From assembly GCF_016808095.1 (NCBI RefSeq), contig NC_068973.1, forward strand, positions 1,048,501-1,112,500: a stretch of 64,000 nucleotides of DNA. Reading direction: 5' to 3'. A program made the position numbers and the translations under genes. Under the pieces are notes generated by a model that was not told where the DNA came from, searched no databases, and worked only from the letters and a program-made list of their open reading frames with translations. This document shows, piece after piece, positions 37,313-52,954 of this stretch. Source of the DNA: Vigna angularis. Taxonomy: Eukaryota > Streptophyta > Magnoliopsida > Fabales > Fabaceae. Each line of letters begins with the position of its first letter. Position 1 is the stretch's first letter.

Positions 37313-37915
37313 TGGTAGCATTACATATTTTTACATTCATTTACTGCAAAAGATAAAATAGTCATAAAAGTGTAAACTTTTGTATTGTTTTAAAAAAGAA
37401 GAGAGTAAAAAGTAAATAAGGATAGTATCAAATAAATGTCATAAAAGTGTAAACTTTTGTATTGTTTTAAAAAAGAAGAGAGTAAAAAGTAAATAAGGAT
37501 AATATCAAATAAATGTAAGAAATTTAAGCGTGTCAAATAATCATTACTCATTGAATAAGTTAGATGAGAAAGAAAAATGATTCTTTGACACATAATTTTT
37601 TTTACATTCATTTGACATTATCATTCTTTACTTTTTATTTTCTTCTTAAGTAACGGTATCATGACACACTCTTACATTCATTTGACACAGAATATAAGAG
37701 TAAAATGGTCACAAAAATGTAAATTTTTGTATTTTCTCACAAAAAAAGAGAGTAAAAAGTAAGATATGGTAGTATCAAATGAATATAAAAAAATTATGAA
37801 TGTTAAAGAATTATTTTTCTTTCTTTTTTTTTTAAAAAATACAAAATTTTATACTTTTATAATTATTTTATCTTTATATTATATGTCAAATGAACGTAAA
37901 AAAGTGTCATGTTAA
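37313..37915. mobile_element. MITE-like foldback element with internal duplications
   Basis: The left part reads TTTTTACATTCATTTACTGC, AGATAAAATAGTCATAAAAG and TGTAAACTTTTGTATTG. The right end, reverse-complemented, reads TTTTTTACGTTCATTTGACA, AAGATAAAATAATTATAAAA and GTATAAAATTTTGTATT. These are imperfect inverted termini about 600 bases apart. A 77-bp stretch is tandemly duplicated (37361-37437 and 37438-37514, one visible mismatch). Further copies of TTACATTCATTTGACA occur at about 37600 and 37672. No coding frame. Confidence 0.6.
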
Positions 37916-37919
37916 TTTA

Positions 37920-40255
37920 TTTTTTTTGCTGAAAAAATGTTATAGAAAAAAAGAAATATTTTTTTAATGTAACTCCCTAATGTAATGACATGTCTCCTCT
38001 TCCCCACCAATACATCACTTCCAATGGAATAGACAGGACATAGACATATGCGAACAAGTTTGGCAGAAATGTACCAATTTGTAAGCAACAGGCATATTTT
38101 GGAATAACTACCTATCACTATATAGTAGTTCTTAACTTATGAAATATGAATGGATTAGTAAATATGACTTTTTTGCTTTGTCTAGATATAAATATATAAG
38201 AAATGGCCAAAGCTAAATGATAAAAAAATGAAGGAATGGTTAATCTATAATTCAGCTACTAATAGCCCCACTTTGAGGACAGCCGAAAGCTAGGGCAACT
38301 TTTTGTTACTTGTCAAGGGGAACCTAACTGGCTAACTGCCACCTATTTTATGTCCCACACACTCATAAATAAAATCAAAACAACTTTTCTTTTTCTTTTT
38401 CTTCTGGGATCACCACTTTCCTTGATTAGTTACTACTCAACTCATTTCAACAGAACAACCATGATCATCATCATTAACCTATAAAGTTATTGGATATAAC
38501 TTGGTCCAACATTCCTGCTTACAACAAAACGCCAACAAAGTAACAACACAACAAGCCTTATTCACTTCTTAAATATCTCTTAAATTTCATATGCATGCCT
38601 TATAAAAAATACCTCATCATATAATCTTTAGGTTGCTTTATTCTTAACAATGAAATATAAATTAAATTTTTTTAGTTATTTAGTAGGAATATTAATAAAT
38701 GTCCTTAGTAAAAAAATTTATAAGAAAAATGAATAACATAAAGTTCATCACTTTCTTTTTTTATTTGGAAAGGAGCACTGAAAAGGTAGGTTTCACAGTA
38801 TTTAGACATTTTACCTCCACCAATAACATCGTGGACATTATTTTATTGTTGGTACTTTGTTACCTTTCTCCATTTCTAATCTTTATTTGACTGTTTGCTT
38901 TCTATTTGTGATTTGTAAATTTGCATTACTAAGAATTTTTTTGTTTCAAATTTAAAAATCAATCTACTCTAAAAACGATTGGACTTGGTCAAATATTAAA
39001 AGGAAATAGAGTTTATAAAATCAAAGAGTTTAATATTTTAAATTTAATTGTGATCGTTGTGTTTGATAATATTATCTATAAATTCGTTATGGTTTTGCTT
39101 TTAAAGAATATCTAAATAAATAAAGAAAAATATTAAAAATCTGTATCTTTTTAACAAACTTTTTCACCAGTTTGTGATTTTCATATTGTGCGTCAGGCTG
39201 TATTTATTGTTGTCACAAATATAGTTCTTATACAAGCTTCCGTACTTACTTATAATCTCTTAAACTTGGAGACCATGAAGATGCAACATATTTGTTTTCT
39301 ATCTTAGAAAATGTACCAAACTGATATAATTATCCTAAATGTTTATAAAAATAAATGGATAAAATTAAAAAAAATGTGAATAAATTGTGTAACATAGTAC
39401 ATAACTTCTAAATAAAATATTATAAATTTTGACAATACACAATAGATAAATACAAATCATCTAAAATATTAATAAGTTATCCATTTAATAATCATAATAA
39501 CATATGTGCAAAAACACATAAAACTACACAAGTTTTTCCAAAGACAGGAAACTTTTATACAATTAGCTACTAGTTAAAACTTAAACAATCACTTTGCATC
39601 ATCCTCGCCCTCCACTAAAGGCATGTCAACACCAAACTCCTCTGCCCACACTGAGAGGTGATTATTGTAAAAGAAAAACAAAACACAAAAGAGAAGAAAA
39701 CAAAATAAGCTAGTGTGCAAAATAAAATATCATAAGACAATTGAATCATATCAAATACTAGTTCAACATTTATAAAGTATTGATACTCGTATAAAAACAT
39801 ACATACAATTGACTTTAGACTCAATCATTTGGATATGTACTTTGACATAGGGCTTCATTAAAGGTGACTCTCGTAGTGGTATTTATGCTCTACAAAGTCA
39901 TAAACACAGGCATTATCACCTTACTCCTCACGAGATTAATCTTTTCATACCTAAGACCAAAAGTCCAAGGCTAAGACCTCCTCTCATTCTCTCTCCCACC
40001 ACATTCATCTCTATATGAGTTGAATGACTGATAGTATATCATAATACATCCTTTCTAAACTCCCATATGTCAAAGCACTCAACATCACCATCACACAATT
40101 TGTCTTTGAAATTCTCTCAACAATCATATCACACATAATCATAACAAAGATCCTCATATACAATCATACAATTATAACACTCGCAAGCAAAAATCAATGA
40201 TTATACATATCAGTACCAAACAGCCAAAAAGAAGAAACAAAACAAGTATATAAAC
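37920..40255. other. Gene desert
   Basis: AT-rich. A promoter-like segment lies at 38270-38470 (an ACTCATAAATAAAA TATA-like box followed by a pyrimidine-rich leader), but no substantial frame follows it. No supported gene. Confidence 0.45.
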
Positions 40256-41220
40256 TGACACTCAGAGGTGGCACTAAGTGTGAAACCTCTCTCACAAAGG
40301 TGGCGTTCAATGACAGTTCTTTTGCCCAGCGTCATTCTTCTCGCAAAATGTCATGTTCAACGACACCTTGCCGCTCAAGATCCTAGAACTAAAATTGTTC
40401 CAAACCTACATGTAATATGGCGCTCAACAGTGTCCTACCACCGCTCAACATCAAAACATTCGCAAAAATGGTCGCTTAGCAGTGAAAAGGGGCACTCAAT
40501 GGTTTGGAGCAAAAGTGCTTCCAGATTTACACAACAAGCTTGCGCTTAGTGCCACACCAATACCGCTCAGCGCCATGCCATATTTTAACACCCTTAGATT
40601 TGTGATTTAAGTGAAATGAAACATGATCAATTGTTCAAATTAATATTCTTTTTCCAGAGAAGTGGGTCAACATAATTTTTATACATCAAATTCATACCAA
40701 TTTGTACAATTTCGTAGCTCTTCAGTTCTCCCAATCACAACAATCAAAACACAAACCAAAATCTCATTTCAATCAATAAGTCATACCATTCAATTCAACA
40801 CAAACATCAATCAGATTCAACAACATACCAATTTCAATTAAAATTATACAATTCACGCACACTAAAGCAACTAAACTTCCCTATGACTCAATGACCTCTA
40901 AAACACTCCTACACACACAAGTAGCACAATTTGTTCCTATGAATAACGCAAAGACGATCAAGATATATTATTAAGACCATTGATCAACAAATACTAATAA
41001 AATGAACATAAACACTACATGTGAATTGATCAAAAACCACATGCTTAAAAAGGACCAACTGACTAAGAAGGAAATTGAAAATCAACTTACTCTATTGAAG
41101 AAACTGATCAGATGATCTTGATAAGTTCATCACCAAGAGAGATCCTACGGTTTACGATCTTCAAAATGATGAACGATTTGTGAAATATCTTAAAGAATTC
41201 TGAGAAAAGATTTCTAAAAA
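39590..41220. mobile_element. Possible degenerate retroelement region
   Basis: This block is less AT-rich than its surroundings and has CA-rich stretches and a cluster of short GCTCAAC/GCTCAGC words at 40265-40580. It ends with GAGATCCTACGGTTTACGAT and related phrases that I associate with legume repeats. No gag or pol frame, LTR pair or primer site was identified, so the assignment is weak. Confidence 0.3.
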
Positions 41221-41229
41221 GAATGTGTG

Positions 41230-44200
41230 TTTTAAGATAACAAAATTTGTTTATAAAATTATATTTATACTATCAACTTTTAATATTAAAATAATTGAGT
41301 CTTGTTATTTTAAAGAGACTATTAATTCTAAAACACAATTTTCTATAATCTTATAGGCTAAGATACACAAATTTTTCTTTTAAAAAAAGTCATGTTTTTA
41401 TGTATGACTTTGTACTAATATTTTTTTAACATATATGCTTGCAGGTTTAACTTTTATTCTTTTTAATAATAGTCATGCTTCCATACATTAGTTATGATTT
41501 CTTTTCTCATATAGAAATTTGTTGTATGTACGACTTCTTGTAGTTTATTTATTTTACATAGTATTTACATGAACGATCTTTACTTCAATTATATTTATCC
41601 TAGGTGACTTGTTCTTAAATTTCTTTATATTGTGATTTTTGTTTTATTTAATATTATTTATTTTGATGGCAACAAGTTATTTTTTTAATTTTTATATAAT
41701 ATTATTTATTTTGGGATTTTTTTACATGATACAAATTCTGTCATTAAACTATGTTTTTCTTGAATTTAGTTATTTTTTTAGAAAGTAAAAAAGTAAAGAA
41801 GAGGAGACAAGAATTAAAAGAAATGTATTAACAATTGATACAAATATTTTAACATGATTTTCATTGTCTTGATGAATAATTGTCCTATTATGTATGACCT
41901 TCACGGTAAGCCTATTTTATACTTAGACTTCCAATGTAGTACATATTTTATTTTTGAAATCAATTACACAAGATAAAAAGTGTGCTTGGTTTTGTTGGAA
42001 GTGTAAATTCTAATAAATATAAAATGTAATGTGATTTTCTTCTCAAACATATTTTCTGCTAGGACTATTTTTTTGTCAAAACAAAAAGAAAAATGAGATC
42101 CATGTTGAAATAAAAAAAGAGGGTGCAGATTAAAAACTCTGCTTTATTTACCACACCAGCAGAACAGTTAGCCCACGAAGGGTCCATCAAAAACTGGGTA
42201 TTCTTCCTACACTTTTCTATTTCTTTTTTCTGCACCCCAATAAAAGTTTACTCTCCAAAATATTCCTAATTAAAGATATAATAAAAATCACACACTTCCT
42301 TAATTTTAATATTTTTCAGATTAAATATTCTGATATATTTTTGGATTCGTAACATATCTTTCAAAACATCTAATCTGAAGTATAAAAAATAATATTTCTG
42401 AGTAAAAAATATTTTATATTTTAAAACATTCAATTTATAATAAAAAAATCAAGAATAAATATTTTGAAAAATATTTTTAAATTCAAAAATACTTGAATAC
42501 AAAAATATCTTCTAGAACCGTCATTCGAAATAAAAGAAAGAATGTCAAACAGGTATTTTAAAATGTATTTTTATTAATATTAAGACTACTTGAGTAATAC
42601 TAACACAATATGAAGATGTTACAATTAAACTAATTATCTAATGTGAGAAACTAGTGTTATTTTTCATAAAATAAAATTTAAATTCTTATTCTAATGATTT
42701 TGAAATTGAACATTCTCCACACATCCGTGGTCCAATTTATTGCACAATTAATTTTTGGTACGTAATTTATTGTAGCAGCTGTGTGATTATTGTATGAACA
42801 TTCAACATCGGTCCCACATTGCACAACAATTTAATTTAACCAAATATTCATGTCACTGTTATTTTAGCCTCTCACTTCAATAAAATTAACCAAAATCAAT
42901 TTAAAACTTTCTCAACAATTCTCCATTCCAACTATAAATGATTCATGTTCTAATAATAATTATAATAAATAATGTTAATGTTATTTTTTTCAAAAATAGA
43001 ACAAAATGTAATAAGTGAACTCGTTTTGTTGGTGGTAAAAATAAAAAAGTTAATCACATTTATAACTTTTTGTCTCATTCTATTTTTTTAATAGATAAAA
43101 TATATAACATAACCCATATGTACTATGTTATTTATGTGAAATGGACAAAAGAGGATTGAGGTGAGGATGGTCCACCCCTCACTTTGTCTCTTCAAAATTA
43201 TACAGGTTTATTTTTAAATATGAATATACAATGTTATAAATTACTAAATCTTATATCTTAAATTTGAATATTCATTTTGAGAAGCATTAAAGATTTTTCC
43301 AATATGACTTCTTTTATATTTAGTGTATTTATCAAATTTTATTATGTTATTGTTAAGTAATATTTCCGTGACTTTATTTAATTCATACATATATTGGAAT
43401 ATTAATCTAAAACTATCTAATCTACAAATAGGGATAATATTAACACGTCATATGCTTAGTTGTTAAGATTAGATGATGTAGTTTTTGTGATTAAGATAAT
43501 AGATGACTTTTATTTTTTGATAGGAGTAAATGAAATGACAACGAAAAAGAAAAACTATACTAAAACATATATATGTGGTGTTGGAAGGCTAGAAAATGTT
43601 GGGTTGAACAACATAATAAGCATGAGAAGAGATTGAAAATAAAGTGAAAACAAACATATTAGCTGAGTGTAAAAATAAGTAAGAGGAAAGTAAAATAAAA
43701 ATTTAAATACAGTATTGGGAGATACCGCCATCGTACAGCAAACTAACCAGAAAATATGTTTCTTATGTTTATTTGATATTGAGACATAATTTGGAATAAT
43801 GTCCAACGCATCAAATGACTCATTACAATAATGAAAAATAATTTGTTTCACATGAACTATCCCCTTCAAAAATATTTACATGATTGTCACACTATATTCT
43901 AACTAATTTTTGTTAAGATAAAATCATCTAAATAAACCTTGTTTTAATCTTTAACAAAGTACCTAAAAGAAATAACATTTAATAAAATAAACTGTTTAGG
44001 ATAAAAATGCAAAACACTAAACGCTCTACATAAAAAAATATCTTAAATGCGGTAAGTTACTCGATAGACTGTGTTTAAAAGCCAAAAACACATATAATAT
44101 CTATAACGTTTAGGATCGTCTAACACTTTATTGCATGTATGTATTAGTACTCTTTTGTCTATTGTATTGTACTCTCTTTTTTTGTGTGCAGATCATTTCA

Positions 44201-46450
44201 ATACAAAGCCTTTATTCAAAAGCTTACATCATAATCAAAATAACGTTTAGAAATAGGAAGACATTCTAGAATGTTTCTTCAAGTACTTTACGCTCTGCTC
44301 ATTTGTACAAGTTATCTTTGCAAAATGCAACATAGCTTTTAATTTCATACTATAAGGTTATATCCCTATAAGAAGGTCAAAGCTCTAAGTAACCGATCTT
44401 TTTCAACGTAGTTTATATAAAAAGGATTGCAGGAAGAGAAGAAACACAACAATTATCTTTGCATACGTTCACGTTGTTGTTTTCTCTTTAAAGCTCGTAT
44501 CGTCTAAGACTCCTTTGAAAAAGAAAAGTTTCTTTACAAGTTTTCAGAACTACTTTATATTGAATTCATATCCTCTCTACAAGAGTTATGTTATGTTTTT
44601 GTATTTTCGAAAATACTTTGTTGTTTTCAAATTCATAAGCAAATTCAAACACTTGCAAGTTTAACTTAGTGGAGTTAAACGCTCTAGTCAATTGGACTAA
44701 TTTATATCAGGAGTTGTGAAACTTGTTCTAACTAGTTGAGTTAGTTGTAAAACTAAAAGTGGTTAAACTCGTATTATAATATTTCAAGATTAGTAAAATT
44801 CCTTAAAAGTATTTAAAAGATAACATAACGTAACTCAGTTTGAAACGAACCAATATAAATATAAGTTGTTTTCTTTCTAAAAGTTTTCTTAAATACTCTT
44901 TTTGAAATACTTTAAGTGTTTAAAATTTATTACAGATGATTTGACTACTTCAAAAGAGCTTTGTGAAATGTTTTAAAAACTCTATTAAAATCTCCCTTTT
45001 CTAGAATTATTCTGTATCACAATTCTTGTTATCTATCTAACTGTTTTGGTGTCAACAAATTTTAAAACTTGAAGAAAGACAAGCTTAAATGCTCATAATT
45101 TTTTCACACATTAACAAATGGATACTACACCAAACTTCATCCTTGTCTTACAGTCTTTCAACATCGTATTTAAGTATTTGTTTAACTTTCCTCTTCGGTT
45201 TCATTTAACACCGTTCAACAGATTTTCGTTTTCACACCACATTTTCAATCTCATCCCATGTTTGTTTTGGTGTGCAACCTTGTCCCTCTTTGAATACCAT
45301 ATTTATGTTTTCATTTTACTTTCTTCATTGATTTCGTTTATCCTTATCCAATAAAAATCACATGTTATATTAATCATAAAATTATGTCTTTTAATATTAA
45401 ATATCATGTGAAGCAAAGTAACTAGAGCAATATCACTTACTTAACAGAAAAGCTAAAATACAAACTCAAATGAAAAATATAAAATTTTAAATCCTTAATA
45501 GACAATTTTTTTAATAAGAACTTAATTAAAAATATCTTAAATTTACCAAAAACTTAAAATTTAATTAACTTATATTATAATGAATTTTAATAAATCAATC
45601 CAAAAATTTGCAAAATAAATCAAATCAAGGAAAAAATATTTGATCTAAATTGAACCAAACCAATTTTAACTTTACTAATGACAGAAGCAAATTTAATCAA
45701 CTCATCTTTAAGTTTAAGGCCCAACTCACCTTAATAAATAATAATTATATTAAAGAGAGTTAAATATGTTTTAATTTTTAAATTTTATCATAATATTAGA
45801 ACTTTTTTCTATTTCTAACACTAAATGCAAAAAACATTTTTACAGTGATATATTATACAAGTTTTATTCCATTAAGTATAAAAAGTAACGTGATAATAAT
45901 TTTACAAATTAAACATTTTATAAATATTTGACCTAAATTAAATCAAACCAATTTTAATTTTATTATTGACTTAAGCAAACTTCATCAACCAAACTTAAAA
46001 AATTTATTAAAACCTATGTAAATAAATGCTATACTCCAAAATAAATATAAGAAGTTAAGAATAGTAGTTTCAAATTTTGGAAGAACAGGAACTACAGAAA
46101 AATATTCACAGAAGAAAATGTAAATAAATTTACATATGTTATAAAATAAATAATATTTGTGAAAGAAATAAAAAGAATAGATAAAAATGTTTTTATTGTT
46201 TTTATTAATAATAGATGGATGCATGCATCAGCGAAAAGTGTTTCAAGCAGAACATTATCACTAGCAGACAAAACCTTCAACCCAACATTAACCTAAAAGA
46301 AATAAGAAAATGAAAAAAAAAACAGATACGTGGCAGTTGAATAGCTAAAGCAGTCAAATCATTGATCTTTGTTACTGCTCCGTAGCTGTATGGGACCCAC
46401 CACATTGACCCCTCTTTCTTCACTTCTCTACTATCTCCTCCACAACATTC
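41230..46450. other. Gene desert with possible LTR-like segment
   Basis: AT-rich throughout. About 44080-45060 has LTR-like composition with a TATA-like TATATAAAAAGG at 44413, but no ends were found. No gene or RNA is supported. Confidence 0.4.
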
Positions 46451-46509
46451 ATCATCTTCCATTTTCCATTTTCTCAGTGCTAGAAAAAGAGTGAGAAAGA
46501 AAACGTAGA

Positions 46510-46557
46510 ATGAAAGATGCTGGGTCTGAGTGTAGTGTTAGAAGCACAGAAAGGTAA
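46510..46557 (+). promoter_or_regulatory. Short upstream ORF overlapping the FLZ start codon
   Basis: An ATG seven bases before the FLZ start codon opens another frame of 15 codons (MKDAGSECSVRSTER) ending in TAA inside the FLZ coding region. Scanning ribosomes would meet it first, so it may dampen FLZ translation. If the 5' end of the mRNA lies closer, it is irrelevant. Confidence 0.45.
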
Positions 46558-47130
46558 TGCTAGCAAGAAAACTCCACAAGTGATTAGCAAAACGACGGTG
46601 CTTAGCAGCATGAACAAACACTCTCCTTCTGCAGTGAACGCTTCTCAGCACTCTCCAACGTTTCTACATCAATGTTTTCTCTGCAGAAAGAGACTCTTAC
46701 CTGGGAAAGACATCTACATGTACAAGTGAGTAGTCCTTCAATGTTACTATTAAACCTACCTTAACGTTCTCTTTCTTTTCTGACACTTTTTTTCACTTTC
46801 TCTTCAAACCCAGATCTTGTTTTAGTCTATTTAAAATACTGCATGCTGCTTCTTCATTTCTCTCTGGTTTCTGTTCTGACAAAAGCCAAGATCTTTTATG
46901 CTTTTTCATTCACACGTTAAATGGGTTTATTCTTCTCTGCTTCTTTAAACATGAATGTGTGAAGAGGGGACAGGGCCTTCTGCAGCGTCGAGTGCAGGTG
47001 CAAACAGATTTTCATGGATGAGGAAGAGAGTTTTGAGAAAGATAAGTTTTTTTTGACTGCCATGAGTCCCACATCGTCTGCTTCTTCTTCCTCACAAGCT
47101 CGTGCTCATGAGAAGGGAGGAAGAATTTGA
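46517..47130 (+). CDS. FCS-like zinc finger (FLZ, DUF581) protein
   Basis: FLZ proteins are small plant-specific adaptors that bind the kinase subunit of SnRK1 and scaffold its partners. Two exons, 46517-46725 and 46965-47130, join in phase 2 inside a Lys codon and give 124 aa. The finger lies at about residues 50-88: C53 and C56 (CFLCRKRL), then the signature KDIYMYKGDRAFCSVECR with C76 and C80, then CKQIFMDEE. Introns at this exact place (after IYMYK) are usual for the family. The N-terminal half is Ser/Thr-rich and poorly conserved; the C-terminus is Ser-rich (SPTSSASSSSQA). The acceptor used (GTGTGAAG|AGGGG) is weak, but it is the only one that restores the conserved FCSxEC frame. The next AG, two bases later, would destroy it. 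The family call is firm; paralogue identity is open. Confidence 0.9.
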
Positions 47131-49591
<2,461 letters not shown>

Positions 49592-49882
49592 CACTTATTG
49601 TATCTAACAAATACAATAATGTATATTTTTTATTTTCAAATTTCCTCCATCCATTTATCTGAAAATTACACTTTCACGAATACAATCTGGCGCATCTATT
49701 AAAATCGTGAAATCGTTAGATATGAACACAATAATTAGTTACAAATTTTCTCCTCTTTATATTTCGCAGATCAGCTCATCCGAACATAATCTTATACTGA
49801 TAAATAATTAATGAATCAGGAATCAAACTCTTGTTTATAAAATTTTATTTGAATATATTCATTAAAATTATTGCACACTAGC

Positions 49883-51324
49883 TAGGGGTGGGCAAATAGA
49901 ACTAAAATGCACTGTACTACTAAAATCTGTACTGAACTAAAAACTAATTTGTCTAAACTGAACTGTAAAACAGTTCAGACAAACTGAACTGAACTGTTTT
50001 TTGTTTTATCAAACTGAACTGAACTATACTAAATTGTACTAAACTACAATATAAACTAAACTGAACTACTAACTATACTAATTTTAAACTGAACTACTAA
50101 CTATACTAATTTTAAACTGAATTGTACTAGTTTTTAAACTGAATAGTATAACAATACACGTTCTTTTTAATTGAAATTTATTTTAATATTTATTTTATTT
50201 TATTCATAAGTGTCTTACAAATTAATTTTTTAATTATTTGATATTATTATTTTCTATTTTATTTATATTTCTTTTATTATTATATGTGTATGGAAATTAT
50301 TTTATTATTTATTTATTTATTTATTTTTTATTTTTTTATTTATATTTATTTTGTCATGAATATTATTTTACTTTTATATTTATTTTTTTAATTTTTTATT
50401 TATATTTTTTTGTTTTATATGTGTATATAATTTATTTTATCTTTTTATCTACTTATTTTATTTTAAATTAATTTTTTATTTATATTAATTTTGTTTTCTC
50501 GTAAAATTATTTTATTAATCAATTATTTATTATTTATATTTTATTATGTAAAAATTAAACTAATATTTATTAATTATTATAATATAATATTTATATAATA
50601 TTAATTATTTTTACTACATTACTATTTTTTTATGATATTTCATTATATATTCATTTAATTAAATTTAACGTTAAAAAATATATTTTAGTTTTAGTATGTA
50701 AAATACTATCATTTAAAAATAATAATATTGATATTTATTTTAAAGTAAATTAATTTTTAAAATAAATAGTTATTTTAGTGTGCGCTTACACACATTTTAA
50801 TATCATTAAAAGTTTTTTTAACATATTTTTACATATTTAATAATATGTTAAAGAATATAATATATTTAAAGTATTATTTTTTAATATAGTCTTTTTTTTA
50901 TGATTTATATTACTTAATCATTTAATAAAATTAAATTTAAAAAAATATATTTTACTTTTATTACTTAAAATAATATTATTTAAAAAGTAATATATGTTTA
51001 TTGATAAAAAAATATAAAAATTTGTGATAAAAAATTTTTGTCTTAGTTCATTATTAATTTTTTATTTGAACGTTTTCTTTTATTAATATTAACATTTTCT
51101 TAGCAAGACAGAGCAATTGAACTGGAACTAGAGAAGAGAAAAGAGTAGATACAGTTCTCACAGTTAACTGAACCAAAACTGTTATAAGTTCAGTTTTTAA
51201 AAACTAAACCATAAAATAGTATACTGAACCTGAACTTTTAGTAAAAGTGGATCAGTTTTTTTAAGTATAATATAGTATAGTTAACTATAGTATAGTACAG
51301 ATCAGATATTTTTGCCCAACCCCA
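49883..51324. mobile_element. Non-autonomous hAT-like element
   Basis: The ends are inverted: TAGGGGTGGGCAAATA on the left and TATTTTTGCCCAACCCCA on the right. They resemble the CAGGGGTGGGCAAA termini known from plant hAT elements. Both subterminal regions are crowded with ACTGAAC/GTTCAGT words (about 49930-50150 and 51170-51270), including a 28-bp tandem duplication at 50061-50116. The 1-kb interior is almost pure AT with no frame longer than a low-complexity one. No clear 8-bp target duplication abuts the termini. A CACTAG hexamer lies just outside on both sides (49876-49881, 51335-51340). Confidence 0.7.
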
Positions 51325-51329
51325 CTGAT

Positions 51330-52577
51330 ATGACCACTAGACCTAACCTAAAAGTTTTGTTTTGTGAAATTAAATTAAATCAAAATCAAAATTTTAAAAT
51401 GATAACTACTGATATTCATAAATGGCTATTATTTACTACATTAGAAATCTCATCATTCATAGTGTAATGATTAAAATAATAGAGTAAAAATGATTTAGTA
51501 ACAGGGTTTTCAAAATCATAAGTTTCAATAAAATGGTTAAATAAAATATTTTTTTTGGAAACAGGTAAAATAAAATTATATTTAATAATTTTGTTTTGGT
51601 AAAGGTGTGATAGATATATTAATATTTTATGTATGACAGAGGCTGCAAAAGGTGTTGACCATATAGCAGATGTAACACCTATAAGATACAGGAGGAAGTT
51701 ATCCCTGCACACGTTTCAGAATTCTTATCTTCAGTACACTCTTTGGCTGCTCTTTCAGAATTTCCCTTACCCAAACCTCAAAAAGTTAACTCGTCCAAAA
51801 GCAATTAATTCAATAATCATATATAAACATTTTATTTATAAAAAAAGTATTCTGTATCAAACAATATAAAAGTCACACTAGTTTTCTTTTTCTGATACTG
51901 TCAATATATATACTTTTATAATAATATATATTGACTTGTTTATTTTATATTACTAACAGATTACTATCCTTGATGTTTTGTTCAGTATAAAATTTCTGTC
52001 TGAGTATACTCATCATTGTAAACTACTAAACATTGTACACAATAAAATGAAACTAAGTGCTATTTTTTCATGTTATTGTGCATAAACTAATATTTACATT
52101 GCACGTAGTCTAAATTACGAAATCTAAATGTAGCATAAATATTAATTAAAACCATGAAACTCAAATATTTATTACATAATATTTCTTCTGGCCATGGCTG
52201 CTTCAAAGAGAATGGAGAAAGCATTAATCCTGACACCAATATCAGTGGCATGGAGGAAGCAGCCATCGCTAAAACGCAAAATCACAAATTTAATCAGAAT
52301 AATTTGCTATTTTTTTTTTGTTCATTTTCGTTTTTAAAAGTTTGTTCAATACAGAAAAAAAGTAAATTACATTAGCCAAATGATGAAAAAAAAAATCAAC
52401 CTTGAAACATTACAGATAAGAACACTATTATCCAAAATGCCTACAGTAATTTCCATAACCCGATTCAGACCTACTTTCATTGTTTTTATTTGCTTGAAAC
52501 TGAATCAGTGCATACTTCAGAAAGATTTCTTTTTTAAGATATAATATCTTCTTTTTTTAAAACCCTTCTAAGTTAAT

Positions 52578-52580
<3 letters not shown>
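51330..52580. other. Intergenic sequence
   Basis: AT-rich. Two less AT-rich islands (about 51630-51790 and 52170-52290) have short open frames, the second reading MAASSMPLILVSGLMLSPFS on the minus strand. Neither matches a family I recognise. Confidence 0.4.
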
Positions 52581-52653
<73 letters not shown>

Positions 52654-52666
52654 ATATATATATATA

Positions 52667-52709
<43 letters not shown>

Positions 52710-52749
52710 ATATATATATGTGTATATATATATATGTGTATATATATGA

Positions 52750-52795
<46 letters not shown>
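52581..52795. repeat. Compound (TA)n(TG)n microsatellite
   Basis: About 215 bases of TA repeat with regularly spaced TGTG interruptions. It abuts the edge of the duplicated dynein light chain segment. Confidence 0.97.
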
Positions 52796-52797
<2 letters not shown>

Positions 52798-52954
52798 AAA
52801 CCAAGAACTGGTTTACATGACATCAAAAATACAAGAACAAGAATGTTCAACAAAGATTTTGCATGTCAGTGGACTTAATACAAGGAGGACTGCATGCAGC
52901 AGTACAATCACAATATAATTCCCATTTCTCAACATCTTTGCTACCACAATAAAG

